A DNA stretch of 64,000 bases from Labia minor (taxonomy: Eukaryota > Arthropoda > Insecta > Dermaptera > Spongiphoridae). The stretch is from contig OY720348.1 in the NCBI GenBank assembly GCA_963082975.1, positions 76,533,719-76,597,718 on the forward strand, given 5' to 3'. A program made the translations under genes and the position numbers. Each line of letters begins with the position of its first letter. The stretch's first letter is position 1. A model generated the notes under the pieces. The model was not told the origin of the DNA. It searched no databases and saw nothing but the letters and a program-made list of their open reading frames with translations. Of the stretch, positions 21,691-32,728 are shown in pieces.

Positions 21691-22117
21691 CTTATCTTAT
21701 TATGCTAGCTAAAATTGTATATATCTATCTATCTATATATATTGGTTCTCAAAAACCGCTCTAACGATTTTTTTCAAATTTACACTAGATATAGTATTTA
21801 TAAAGAAAAATTAAGTTTTATTGATGATATCTCTTGAAACATTCAGCTTCATTATTAATTTCTTAATTGAAAATTATATATGGAAAACGTCAAAATTGGC
21901 CTCCATTTTTATTTGTATTAATATTTTTTTTTATTTAAAATATTTTAAAATTTATTATTTAATTTCGAAATAAAATTAAAAATATTTATTTTTAATAAAA
22001 TATATATAGATATTTATTAATCTCTCTCAAAAAAAAAAAAAATAAAATAAAAAACATCAAATCTGCCTGCTAAGACAGTAAAAAAATGACAATTTTTTAT
22101 CTAAACATATATAGTAC

Positions 22118-22170
22118 AGTGGCTAGAGAGATGTTTTAACGAGTGGATTTCGTCGGTTCGAAACTCTCCG
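22118..22170 (+). repeat. tRNA-derived SINE head (A and B box remnant)
   Basis: AGTGGCTAGAGAGATG resembles a pol III A box and GGTTCGAAACTC at 22155-22166 a B box, spaced about as in tRNAs. The T-stem halves do not pair, so this is not a functional tRNA. Confidence 0.4.
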
Positions 22171-22409
22171 GGTGAATCGTTATTTAAAAATGAAAATGAA
22201 AATAATGAATTTGTTATTTTTTTTCTTTTTATCTATTGTTTACATTTTAATAAATTACTATTTTATATTTATTTATTCATTGTTCTTTTATTAAATTTAA
22301 TATTTATTAATATTATTTATTATTAATTTATATATTGATGACATCACAAATGACATTTATATTGAAATTTGACTCCCGCCTTTTTTTAAAGAATATTGTA
22401 TTAATATTT

Positions 22410-22537
22410 TTTTTATATTTAAAATATTTTAAAATTTTTTATTTAATTTCGAAATAAAATTAAAAATATATATTTTTTTTATATTTAAAATATTTTAAAA
22501 TTTTTTATTTAATTTCGAAATAAAATTAAAAATATAT
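22410..22537. repeat. tandem repeat, two 68-bp units
   Basis: TATTTAAAATATTTTAAAAT...TTTAATTTCGAAATAAAATT occurs twice in tandem here and once more at about 21925-21995. Confidence 0.75.
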
Positions 22538-22617
22538 ATTTTAATAATATTTTATAATTATAAATTACGATATATATTTATCAATAATAATGAATTTTTT
22601 TTTTTAACTTAATTACA

Positions 22618-22641
22618 GAGCCGAGGCTCGGGGTCCCGGTA
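22618..22641. repeat. hairpin motif GAGCC-GA-GGCTC + GGGGTCCCGGTA
   Basis: A GC-rich mini-palindrome in AT-rich DNA, repeated at 24133-24156 together with its left flank (ATAATAATGAAT..TTTAACTTAA). It is probably the end of a dispersed element. Confidence 0.65.
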
Positions 22642-23147
22642 TGATCTTAATATATTGTGAGAATTAGATAAATAATGTAGAGAGAAAAAAATATTTAAAA
22701 ATAGATATTTATTTAAATGAAATAAAATTATTTAATTTACAGAATGAAAATGTCTATAATAATGTCTAAACATTTTTTCTTTATAATTTTACATTATAAT
22801 AATACTAATTACAGTAGTTATAATATATGGGGAATTTTCAACTTTGACTGCCGATTTGACCATGTTCCCAAACGAATTTTAAAAAAACCAAGACCACTTT
22901 ACATTTACACATTTTAAGCTCTAATCGAATCCAAAATCAAAATTTAAAAAATCGAAAAACAAACTCACAGATATATAGATTTTATAAATGAACATTTATA
23001 CAATTTATTTTAATTAATTTGAAACATTTTAGGAAACAAATTTTTAATGGGTCATTTTTAGAAATCCCATTTAACAATTATAATAAATAATTAAAAAATT
23101 GTAAAATTTTTAAAGTATATAAAAATAAATTGTATAAATTGGTTAAA

Positions 23148-23177
23148 GGGTCGAGTGATAGTTCGGTGTCCCAGGTA
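23148..23177. repeat. hairpin motif GGGTCGAGT..GTTCGGTGTCCCAGGTA
   Basis: Matches 24047-24075, where the stem is perfect (CGAGC-GACA-GCTCG), with compensating and non-compensating changes. Its last part, CGGTGTCCCAGGTA, parallels CGGGGTCCCGGTA of the 22618 motif. Confidence 0.6.
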
Positions 23178-23281
23178 TATATTTTATATTAACACGCCTA
23201 CTTTTCTGTATAATAAAGATATAAAGAATCATATTTTAATTTTTATATAACCAAGAAATCATTTTTTCACTTAAAATATAG

Positions 23282-23374
23282 TTGTAAAGCCCAAATCTCC
23301 GATCCATATAACATCATCGACTGGGCCGCTACCAAAAGGAGTCTTCTCTTGCTCTGACTAGGGCCACCGGTATT
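23282..23374 (-). mobile_element. LINE reverse-transcriptase fragment (C-terminal region)
   Basis: The minus-strand frame reads KRRLLLVAAQSMMLYGSEIW. The LYG(S/A)EIW signature after the RT thumb is typical of R1/Jockey-type LINE ORF2 proteins. Only about 30 codons remain and no element ends are seen. Confidence 0.65.
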
Positions 23375-24046
23375 TGCCATTAGTCTCGAAAAAATAATAT
23401 TAAATTTTATATAAATTTATAAATTAGAATATTTGAATTTGTTTAAATTTTAACACATGTAATCAATCATATGCATAAAGAATAGAAAATTTTGAAAATC
23501 AACTTGGTATTAAATTCAGAAAAAAAAAATACTCATATATAGAATATATAGACTATTCGAATATAATTGAAACTCTTTCTCTCCCTCTATTTTAAATTTG
23601 AAAAAACGGAGTGTTAAGAAATTAAGATTCCTTATACAACATGGATGGTTAAATGAATTGGGCTCCCTACCTCCCTGAGAAATTCACATTAAAAATGTTT
23701 ATAATATTTTAGTTTATTAAATCAAACTATTATTTTTTTATTTCAATATTTTTAATGTTAATACAATAATTTTTATTTTATAATCTATAAAATAATTTAA
23801 TTATTTTTAAAAACAACGGTCTTCAATTACAATTTTTTTACTCTCTACTGACTGTTCATTTCATAACTGAAAATAGTGTCGAATAGAAATAGACGATATT
23901 ACTTGGATTAATCTTATTATGCTAGCTAAAATTGTTTGTTTGTATTATTGAGGACCCCAGTTCAATTCATTTTAATCAGATTGATGCAATGATGCAACAT
24001 TTAATAATTGTAATAAATAATTAATTGTAGATTAATATTTTTTAAA

Positions 24047-24156
24047 GGGTCGAGCGACAGCTCGGTGTCCCAGGTATTAATATTACTAGCCAAACCCAAT
24101 AATAATGAATCATTTTTTTTAACTTAAGTAGCGAGCCGAGGCTCGGGGTCCCGGTA
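24047..24156. repeat. paired hairpin motifs of one small element
   Basis: Both hairpin types seen at 22618 and 23148 occur here 60 bases apart: GGGTCGAGCGACAGCTCGG at 24047 and GAGCCGAGGCTCGGGGTCCC at 24133. Their co-occurrence twice suggests they bound or belong to one mobile unit. Confidence 0.55.
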
Positions 24157-24375
24157 CTATTTAGTTATAGTTGTAAAAAGCAACTTATTCATTTCCTATT
24201 TATTTTTCTTTCTTTCTTGAATAATAAATGATTATTATGATTATTATAAGTTTACTATTTGATTTCTATAAATTATGATCAACTAAGTATATGATTTCGA
24301 ATATTATTCCTTGGTGTATATAAATGCATTTTAGTGTAAATTTTGAATTCTAATTCCAAGAACAGGATAATAATT

Positions 24376-24501
24376 TTATTTTATTGTATTCACATTAAAA
24401 TTCGTTGAATTCGTAAACGCATCTTTAAGATTTTGTTCGGCAAAATTATCTTCGCTTGGCTTTCTCAATACAAGACTGCATTCAACATCGAAAAGTTCAA
24501 C
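24376..24501 (-). CDS. possible terminal exon of an unrecognised gene
   Basis: After a T-rich acceptor (CGTCTTTTAG at about 24502) the minus-strand frame gives ELFDVECSLVLRKPSED, NFAEQNLKDAFTN and STNFNVNTIK, then TAA at 24376. This stretch has a normal amino-acid mix, unlike the hydrophobic upstream residues of the same ORF, which lie before the acceptor. The paralogous copy at 20822 keeps the first 17 or so codons and is then cut off. The family is not recognised. Confidence 0.35.
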   Translation of the reverse strand, partial: VELFDVECSLVLRKPSEDNFAEQNLKDAFTNSTNFNVNTIK

Positions 24502-24955
24502 TAAAAGACGAAATAATAAATTAACTATTAAATTAATATCTTTTAAAATAAAATTGTATTGTATATTTATTGTATGAATATTGATTGTATGCAATGAATG
24601 AAAAATAAAATTCGTACTATATATCTTTCTTTGAATTCATTTAATTTTTAATTAATTACTCACATTTTGTGGATCAATTAACATTTATTTCTTTATATAC
24701 ATGACATAAAAATAAATGTATATATCCATTATCATCACTAAATGAGTTGGAAATTAATTTTATTTCATAATAATTTATGAAGTAATTCACATATATACCT
24801 AGTTTTAAAATTTTTCACACAGAATCAACCTAAATAATATTAAATTACTTTAATTAAAAATAGTTGAGTATTTTATTTATTAGGAACTAATTATAATTCT
24901 ACTTTACAAAAGTATTCAGAAAATAAACTACAAAAGAGGTAGGTAATCGTACAAG
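24455..24955. repeat. diverged segmental copy (pair with 20822-21600)
   Basis: Same block order as 20822-21600 but lacking about 200 bases present there (around 21130-21420). The intervening 22-24 kb region is made of unrelated repeats. Confidence 0.85.
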
Positions 24956-25244
24956 TTTGATATTTAGTATAGTAATAATAGAACTTCAATAAAAAATGAT
25001 ATTTTTACTTTTCGAAGATATTTATTCTATTTGGAATACTTGTGACATCCAAAGATGCGACAAACAAGATATTGAAAAATAACTTTTTTTAATTAATTTA
25101 ATTGATTCCAAACAAACTTTCCTTATACAATATGTAACGGTCTCTTATAGTTTACGAGATAAAAATTATTAAAGTTTGACAGATAAACTAGTTATGAATT
25201 TAATTTAATAATATTTTATTGACTAATTAACTAATTATTATTAT

Positions 25245-25312
25245 TTCGGTTTGGATATAGGAAAATTATTTAATTAATTAATTTTTGATATTTTTTTATA
25301 CCCAAACCGAAT
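25245..25312. repeat. short inverted repeat, possible MITE
   Basis: TTCGGTTTGGATATA at 25245 pairs with TATACCCAAACCGAA at 25298, with about 40 AT-rich bases between. No further copy was seen. Confidence 0.5.
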
Positions 25313-25314
25313 TT

Positions 25315-26480
25315 ATAAAAAAAACAGTGAACATTAGTGAAGCCCCCTGGTGTTCAAATAATAAAACATGGTAGCTAAATAGAATATCAATGGATTTACC
25401 TATATCCAAACATTAATAATTTTTATCCTATAAACTAGAAGCGACCATCACATACTGCTTAAGAAAAGTTTGTTTGGAATCAATAAAGGAATCCACTGGT
25501 AAAATTTTATCCAAATCCATGATACATCGGGTTTAAATATTTAAAAATTCTACAATGTCCAAATAAATATCTTAAAAATTGAAATAAAGAAAAATATCCC
25601 GAAAATTCCAAATATATTCATTTTAATTATTTTAAATACATCTAAAAATGAATCGAAAAACTTTTTTATAATAAACAATAATTATATCAATTATGGAATT
25701 AAATATAAAAATACGATAGTTAAAAATATATTTAAATAAAACTTTTTAAAAACTTTTTAAAAATAAAATAAAAAAAAATTTTATTACGAGATTTTCAATG
25801 AACTGAATCGCCAAAAGGAGATCGGTATGGAAAAAAATGGGAGAGGTCTATGCCTAAAATGTGAGCCTGGTACTTAATTTAACTTATAACTTATTCTGTA
25901 AAATATAATTGCATATGTGTAGAAACCATTAATATAATATAATTTGTAATTACTTTAAAATTTACTATTATATGTTAATTTAAAATAAATTTTACCTAAA
26001 TAAATAAAAAAAATTAGAAAAGAGGATCATTTCTTCAAAAAAATCGAGGACGAGAAGAAATTGGAACATAAGGATGGATTGTAGAATTTATTGCCCGAAA
26101 ATAAATGAAATGACATGAGAATTGCAATGAGCGAAACTTTCGTTTTAAGTGAGGAAAGAAAGAGAAGTTTAATTTTATAAGGGAATAAATTGGAAAACAA
26201 CCCCCCCCCCTCTGTAGATAGATCAAGAATAGAGATACAGAAGAGGGAATTGCGAGAAATTAGTAATTGGGTGGAACTGGAACACCAAAGGCGACTGACT
26301 TGGTGAAAGAAATTTCAGAGAAAGATAAATAAATAATTTTATTATTATTTGTTTAGAGTTTAATATTTTATATAATATTAATTATATATTAGTAATTTTT
26401 ATTATTAAAAAGACATTTATGGCCCATCATTGATGGACCGTTTATTTTGAAAGTGGTATAAGTGCATATTTTTAAAAAAT
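25315..26480. other. intergenic, repeat remnants only
   Basis: Includes the second copy of the 15540 repeat (25375-25505) and a C10 run near 26203. No gene is recognised; the 63-residue ORF at 26035 has no coding character. Confidence 0.6.
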
Positions 26481-26699
26481 GAAATATTATACAATTTATG
26501 CTTAACCCTCACCACACGAAAACGTCCAAGAGCCTAAATTTACATCTAAAATTTAAACCATAAATTAAAATATAATCTTATTTTTCTGAATTCGTTCTTT
26601 TCATTTATAAGTTAAGTAATAAATAATATGAAACTTTTTTATTACATTAAACTGATTATTGGTCTTTTTCGACTCGCCATATAGAAAATTTAATTTTGT

Positions 26700-28200
26700 T
26701 TATCTTTCTATAAGATGAATCAATACATTCTTTACAAAATTCTTTCTGTATGTAGATAGTTTTAAGAGAATTTTAGTAATTTTTAAAAATTTAGTATTTC
26801 CTGTGGCGTGAAATGTCTAACTAAATAAGTTGACCTGTGGCCAGGCGCAGAACCGACCGACGGTTTGAAGTAAATTCATTTCCAGCTACAGAAACAATTT
26901 CAAATAATTGAAATGTATCTATTAGTGCAATAAAAAACAGATAGGCATATAACATAAATATTTTTAATTTTATTTTATTTATAATATATAAATAAGTAAG
27001 AGCTGACTGTGACGTCATGAAGGGCTGGGTGACGTCATCTAATTTTAAATTAAGAAAAAACTAATGAAGATGATTTTCCCGAAGATAAAACCAATACAAA
27101 GTGCATGATTTTTGTGGAGATATATAAAAAAAATCTCCTCATGTGAAATTTGGTGTCAAAATAACCCTTCCCTTCCTATCGTCGATCGGTAATACTACCA
27201 CTTTCGGTTTCCGGATTTGCACCAAAAGTTGACCAATTCATCATACTGATGCATTAAGTAAATATACCAAATTTCATCAAAATCCGTTGAGCCGTTCAAG
27301 CTGTATACATCTATACGGACACACAGCGGACGGACAGACATCATGCTAAAAATTCGTTTTTCTGTTAAGAAAATGCCTGATTCGTGGAGATATGTAAATA
27401 TCTTCACATGTGAAATTTGGTGTGAAAACAATACCTCCCTTTACTATCGTCGGTCGGTAAAAAAGGGGCTCTAACTTTCTAAAATCTTCCCAAATTTAAT
27501 TACACTTATTTTAACTCAAATTCAAACATTATATTGAATTAAAAACATTCCATTTGTAAATAAAATACTTATTGCCTTTTCTTTTATGTACAAATTTGTA
27601 ATTCATACAAATCCTTAAAAATAAATATCACCAATCAAAATAGGGTTATTGAAATAATTTTAAATTAACCGAAATTTTTGCATTATACTCTAATCGTAAA
27701 ATAAATATCATATTTAATATATATTATCTTCTTTCTCTAAATTTACAATTTACATTATTTATAGCGTATCTCAAAGTTCAAATAAACGTGATTCTCTTTA
27801 TATTTAATCTAATATTAAAGCATAATCTTTCTATAAGCTATTTGAAATGAAAAATTCACTGCGTTCTTTTTAAAAGTTTGTGGTGTATCTTTAGAAGAAT
27901 ATCAGAAGATTTTTTTAAATAAAATATATTCGAATAAGAGTGTTTAAAATAACATAAGGGCAGCAAAAGTGTTATTATTTGAAAAATAATTATTTACTCT
28001 ACAGTTTTTCATAACTATCATCATTAAGAAATATTAATATTAATTATATAAATTTTATATACTTTTTAAAAAATATTATACTGATGTAATACATATCCCG
28101 CCATCTATTGCGATTAGTGTTGACTACATTTAAAAGTTTAATTTTAAAATATTATTTTCATTATTAGTCATTAAGTATGTATATATATATATTGTAATGC
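26700..28200. repeat. dispersed paralogue of part of the 7.3-kb tandem unit
   Basis: The flanks 26710-26822 and 27462-28200 align in order with 35499-36430 of the tandem unit (AATCAATACATTCTTTA, TGTATGTAGATAG, AAGGGGCTC, TTCACTGCGTTCTTTTTAAA, GGGCAGCAAAAGTG, CATCTATTGCGATTAGTG). It is more diverged than the tandem copies are from each other, and is interrupted by the element at 26823. Confidence 0.88.
26823..27462. mobile_element. MITE-like element with ACCGACCGACG ends, inserted into an identifiable empty site
   Basis: Contains ACCGACCGACGG near the left and its complement CGTCGGTCGGT near the right, two TGACGTCA palindromes at about 27010-27036, and the conserved GGACGGACAGACATCATGCT and CTCAACGGATTTTGATG-type blocks (reverse complement). 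The paralogous site at about 35604 reads straight from AACTAA to AAGGGGCTC, so about 640 bp are inserted. Other copies: 50327-50969, 61370-61962 and, internally rearranged, 28582-29075 and 63505-64000. No protein is encoded. Confidence 0.75.
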
Positions 28201-28371
28201 TATTTTAAAAATATGATTAATTCTTAAAATAAATGAAAAAATAAAATTTATTTATTTAAAAATAAATTTATTTGTGGAAAGGATTATGATTGTAATACGT
28301 TTCCCCTGAAGAGACTAGTTGTTGGAAAGTAAAACGGACAGCGTCCCGAGTAGATGGACTTTATTGGAGGA

Positions 28372-29556
28372 AATAAGCGGGAGTGTCCTCCCCTAGACTT
28401 TCCCGCATATAAATAGGTATAAAGAGTTGTGAATGAATATTTAGAATGTGCAAACTTGGTATTGATAAAGAGCCAGTTCGTATTAGTTTATTGGTGTCAA
28501 ATTTGATATTTGGTAACATTTATATATATATAGAATAAAGTGCTACTTCCGGTTAACTGATATTTTAAATGTAAAAAAAACAGATATGGATATAATATAA
28601 ATATTTTTAATTTTATTTTATTTATAATATATAAGGGCTGATTGTGACGTCATGAAGTGCTGGGTGACGTCATATAATTTTAAATTAAGAAAAAACTAAT
28701 GAAGATGATTTTTCTCGAGGATAAAACCAATACAAAGTGCATAACACGTGGAGATATGTCCTCACGTGAAATTTGATATGAAAATAACCCTTCACTTCCT
28801 CACTTCGATCGCCAATACTAGCACTTCCGGTTTCCGGATTTGCACCAAAAGTTGATCAATTCATCCTACTGATGTATTAAGTAAATATACCAAATTTCAT
28901 CAAAATCCGTTGAGCCGTTCAGGCTGTACACATCTATACGGACGGACGGACAGACATCATGCTAAAAATACTTTTTTCTGTTAAGAAAATGCATGATTCG
29001 TGGAGATATGTACCTAAAAATATCCATAGGTGAAATTTGGTGTGAAAACAATACCTCCCTTACTATCGTCGGTCGTTAAAAAAGAAACGTTACTTGTATA
29101 GGTAAAATGTCACTTCCGGTAGTCAGATCATGATGAAATTTGGTATCTCAATTTTTTTCATATTTTTAAATCTATATACAAAATATGAAGCAAATATCTC
29201 GAAGCAAACTGGTACTTTACTTGAAAGGTAAACGCAACCAGTGTAGGTAAAGTACGACTTCCGGATAACCGATTTTGACGAAATTTTGATAGAAATCTAC
29301 AAACTGTGAATAATATCGGTGTACCAAATTTCGAAGTCCTAGCTTGATTAGATTTTGAGTAAATTTGCTTACAGACATTACATACATACATACATACATA
29401 CACACACACATACATACACATAATTCGAAAAATGGTATTTTCCGACTCAGGGAGGTCTAAAACGTCAAGATCTATCAAAATCTCGAAGTCGAAATTTTTG
29501 ACGATTCCAATACTTCCCTTATACGAAGTATGCGGGAAAGTAAAAAGGACCCCCAT
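28372..29556. mobile_element. composite transposon remnant with ACTTTCCCGCATA inverted ends
   Basis: ACTTTCCCGCATA at 28394 and its complement TATGCGGGAAAGT at 29528-29541 suggest an inverted-repeat element. Its left part carries the internal portion of the ACCGACCGACG family (paired TGACGTCA, GGACGGACGGACAGACATCA). Its right part (29085-29556) has CACTTCCGGTAGTCAGATCA, ACGACTTCCGGATAACCG and a CATA microsatellite at 29377-29420. 28372-29079 recurs almost exactly at 63292-64000. The 132-residue minus ORF at 29158 runs through the microsatellite and is not taken as a gene. Confidence 0.6.
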
Positions 29557-30055
29557 TCACCAGTCCACTGATTATCGCTTATATAAGGACCGGCTACATC
29601 ATTAACAAGAAATATTGTGTTTTTCAAAAAGGATTGTTTTTTTAATTTTTTTTAATCTAAAAATTTAATAAAATTTGTTTCATAACAAATATAGTCTTCT
29701 CTCTAATTTTTATAAAATGTCTTTTATTTTTTTTTTATAAAGAATATATAAAAAAAATATTCTGTATATAAAATTATAATTATTAGATTTATATTTAAAT
29801 CTAACGGTTTTAAAAGTTTATATTTAAAAAATTAAATATAATAAATCTTAAAATAAATTTTGAATTCTTAATTTTAAATTTAATTCTTTTCTCTTTTTTT
29901 AGTCCAGATTTCCGGGTCAGTTCACGCCCATTCAAAGCCCAACCTTGTCCATTACACTTTGGTGACCAAACATTATTCTTTTTCTTAAAATTTCCCCCCT
30001 TTAATAATTCACCTTTTATAAAAAAATCATTACAATATATATATATATATATATA

Positions 30056-30125
30056 CAGCGGTGTACCTAGAACTTTTGCCGCCCGGCGCGATCTCCAGTT
30101 TGCCGCCCTTTCTATTATAAGTCAA
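30056..30125. mobile_element. GC-rich transposon terminus, second type
   Basis: CAGCGGTGTACCTAGAACTT, then GCCGCCCGGCGCGATCTCC and GTTTGCCGCCC. It resembles the 21611 terminus in its first 13 bases and follows a (TA)n tract. Confidence 0.4.
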
Positions 30126-30317
30126 TCAAATAGTGGTTTTTATAAATTAATACACATAAATAAATTATTAAGTTATTTAATCAATATTAATTAATACACA
30201 GAGAGTAAATTTTTTTACACATATTTGTAAGCACTCGTAAACATATTTATATAATATTTACTCTTCTAGCTTTCATACTAGAAAAATCGTGTATAATGCT
30301 CTCAAAATTTATATTTA

Positions 30318-30390
30318 TACTAGCTGCTCAGAGCGCCTTCGGCGCTCTTCACACCTAGACGGGGGCTCCGCCCCCTGTACCCCCGAGTGG
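30318..30390. repeat. GC-rich double hairpin motif
   Basis: GAGCGCCTTCGGCGCTC and GGGGGCTCCGCCCCC are two perfect palindromic hairpins 14 bases apart in AT-rich DNA, followed by TGTACCCCCGAG. Likely the end of a dispersed element. Confidence 0.6.
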
Positions 30391-30540
30391 TACATAGTAT
30401 TTGGTTGAAAGTAGTAAAAGGTTTTCATCCATTTTGTTTCAATCCGTATATTACATAAAACATTCATTTCTTTTTGTGTTCTTATTCAAAATCTATTTTA
30501 ATTTAATCAGTAAATTAATTATATATATTATTATTATTGT

Positions 30541-30945
30541 ATATGTTATATCTATCTATCTATGTGGCTCAAAGATACTCGAAAGTTCTTGGCCGCAACA
30601 ACCACATTTCTCCAAGTGTCCCTATCCTAAGCCCTTGTCCCATCTCTCTTACGTCCCTTCCTACGCGTCATTGGTTTTCCAAGCGGACGTTTTCCAATCG
30701 GTCTCCCCACCAATATCTTTTTCCTCTCCCATTCTAGCCACGTGCCCTTTTATAACCCTAACTATTTCTGAAGATGCAGAGAGGCCATGCAATTTCTTGT
30801 TATGCAGTCTCCCCCATTCCCCGGTGACCTCATCTTTCTTTGGCCAATAAATGCAGGGAAGAATCCTATTCTCAAACACTCTGAATCTACTCTCATCTCC
30901 CAGGGTCATAGACCATGCCTCCCACCCATATAATGCAACAGGCAA
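30541..30945 (-). mobile_element. LINE 3' fragment: C-terminus of endonuclease-reverse transcriptase
   Basis: The minus-strand frame from 30945 reads PVALYGWEAWSMTLGDESRF, RVFENRILPCIYWPKKDEVT, GEWGRLHNKKLHGL and IIRVIKGHVARMGEE-like residues. This is the well-known C-terminal region of arthropod non-LTR retrotransposon ORF2 (LYGxEAW, RVFENRxLRxIFGPKRDEVT, AGHVARM). A frameshift near 30660 moves the tail (DRDTWRNVVVAAKNFRV) into another frame. The element is 5'-truncated. Confidence 0.85.
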
Positions 30946-30959
30946 AATAATTTTTTTAT

Positions 30960-31930
30960 ATATTCCCTTTGATAATAATTTTGAAGAGATAAGCCTCTTT
31001 ATTGCAAGATAACAAGTCGTTTCCCGATTGCAACCCCGATTTAAATTCTTCTTAAATATTATTATCCTTCGTGATTACATTCAATTTTTCTACATATTCA
31101 AATTCTACATTTTGTATCTTAAGATTTTGTATGTTAATACTCTTCCTCTTTGTTACTAAATATTTTTTCTTATCACTATTAATTTCAAACCTGCATTAAT
31201 TTTTCCTCGCTATCTGCAATTGCAATTTCCTAATCTCCTATTATATTTAAGTCGTCTGGGTAACCTAACATTTTACAATTGATTTCCGCATCTTATTCTT
31301 TCTTTACTACCTTCAAGACAAATTTGAAGATCAAAATTTGAAAAAGTTTATGCTGATCTATATTGAGTCATGTGTATGTTTTACTAAAGTCTACAAATAA
31401 TTAGTGAACAGAAATTTTGAATTCGCAGTTTTTTTCCTAATATCTGTCATAATGAAAATATCTTAATTAATGTTGATCGATTTGGCCTGAACCCGCAATG
31501 ATATCGTCTAATATTTCCTCCGCCTATGGTTCTTAAGTATTTTCTATGTTATAATAGTGAAATAGAGTATAATATTTCTTGATCATTACATTTTGGTATT
31601 TTATTTTCATTGCAAGATTATTATTGAATATTTTTAATTATAATGAAACTTGAGAAAATGCAAAAATAGAGACTTGAGACAATTTATAAAAATTAACGGT
31701 ATAAAACTATAGATAAATTACCAATATATAGATTCATAAATAGTATTAATTTAAATTAATTGATTTATTTGTTTTTTTATTATTAAGTTCATTTATTAAT
31801 TTTTTTAGATAATAGTTATTTTCCTCCTTTAAAAGAAACTTATCTTATTCTGTGGTACAAGGGGATTTGAAAATTATTAGTCGCAATATGAAGATTTCGC
31901 TTACAGTTTCTGTCATGTCCGACCTACATG
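30960..31930. other. intergenic, degraded
   Basis: 30960-31330 may be further LINE-related DNA on the minus strand, but no frame is convincing. 31330-31930 is AT-rich with no recognised feature. The tandem duplication begins at about 31931. Confidence 0.5.
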
Positions 31931-32240
31931 ACCTTCACGAATGCCTGTCCAATACCATAGTTCCACGTCGGTGATACACATTACTTTACACAAACAAGGG
32001 AATCGTCATTAAAAAAAAGAAAAAATGACGATTTGGGAAGCACAAAACACATGCAGATAAACAATCCCATAACATTTTCTGGCACATACCCGTCTCCACC
32101 CACTAAATACTAAATAGGAAATACTAAAGAGGTGTTCCCTTTAATAGTTAGAAGCATGCAAAAACCAAACACCCTTTTTCTATTCTATTCTAAAATATTA
32201 ATAATTCATTAAATTTAATGTTTCTAGTTTCTATCTATAT

Positions 32241-32507
32241 TTATTGGCTACCACAAAGGTTTGGAAGCGATGACTCAGGAGGCATTTTCTTGAAGCATTC
32301 CTTTATCTGTAAATCCCTAACAAGAGAAACGATTAAGCCAAAAAAATAAATAATCACCCCCCATACGCAACCTATCAGGCTAACAATTCTAAATACCTTT
32401 AAAGGAATTGATGATTCAGTAGATTGTAGATTTGCCATCCTAATCCTTCTATCTTCCAATTCTTTCTGTCTTCTAGGGTAGCATCTGAAAAACTCTAATC
32501 TAACCAA
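32241..32507 (-). CDS. candidate terminal exon: 88-residue frame with one membrane segment (unit 1)
   Basis: The frame holds a basic N-terminal part (FFRCYPRRQKELEDRRIRM), then VFRIVSLIGCVWGVIIYFF plus GLIVSL, a clear transmembrane helix at about residues 39-63, and a short tail CFKKMPPESSLPNLCGSQ. AG acceptors lie within the first residues (GTTGGTTAG and TTTTTCAG). The TAA stop is embedded in AATAAA, so a 3' terminal exon is a reasonable reading. The positive residues before the helix suggest an N-in orientation. Identical in unit 2 at 39584-39850; absent from the older diverged copy. Not a family I recognise. The identity of the copies reflects recent duplication and is not by itself evidence of selection. 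Confidence 0.35.
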   Translation of the reverse strand: MVRLEFFRCYPRRQKELEDRRIRMANLQSTESSIPLKVFRIVSLIGCVWGVIIYFFGLIVSLVRDLQIKECFKKMPPESSLPNLCGSQ

Positions 32508-32728
32508 CTAACTAACTAACTAACAAACAATGTTAAATTTAAAAAATTAATAGAAATATAGTATTTTTTATTGTAATTTTGAAATTTTGTCAATATTTAA
32601 TTAAAATCATTACTACTACTAGTGCCAGAATAATCAAAAAATATACGTTGAGTACTTATTTTTGGTGAGCTGTATTTATAAAATATTTTGAAGAAACCAA
32701 TATTATTCGAAGAGAATTGAATTTGCCA

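Noticed and set aside
22118-22170. functional tRNA gene
   Set aside because: Only A- and B-box-like blocks are present; acceptor and T stems do not pair.
29377-29420. CRISPR-like array in the CATA repeats, and likewise the (TA)n arrays
   Set aside because: Simple microsatellites without unique spacers, in a eukaryotic genome.
29158-29556. 132-residue minus ORF
   Set aside because: Its middle is a CATA microsatellite translated as Tyr/Val/Cys/Met repeats within a transposon remnant.
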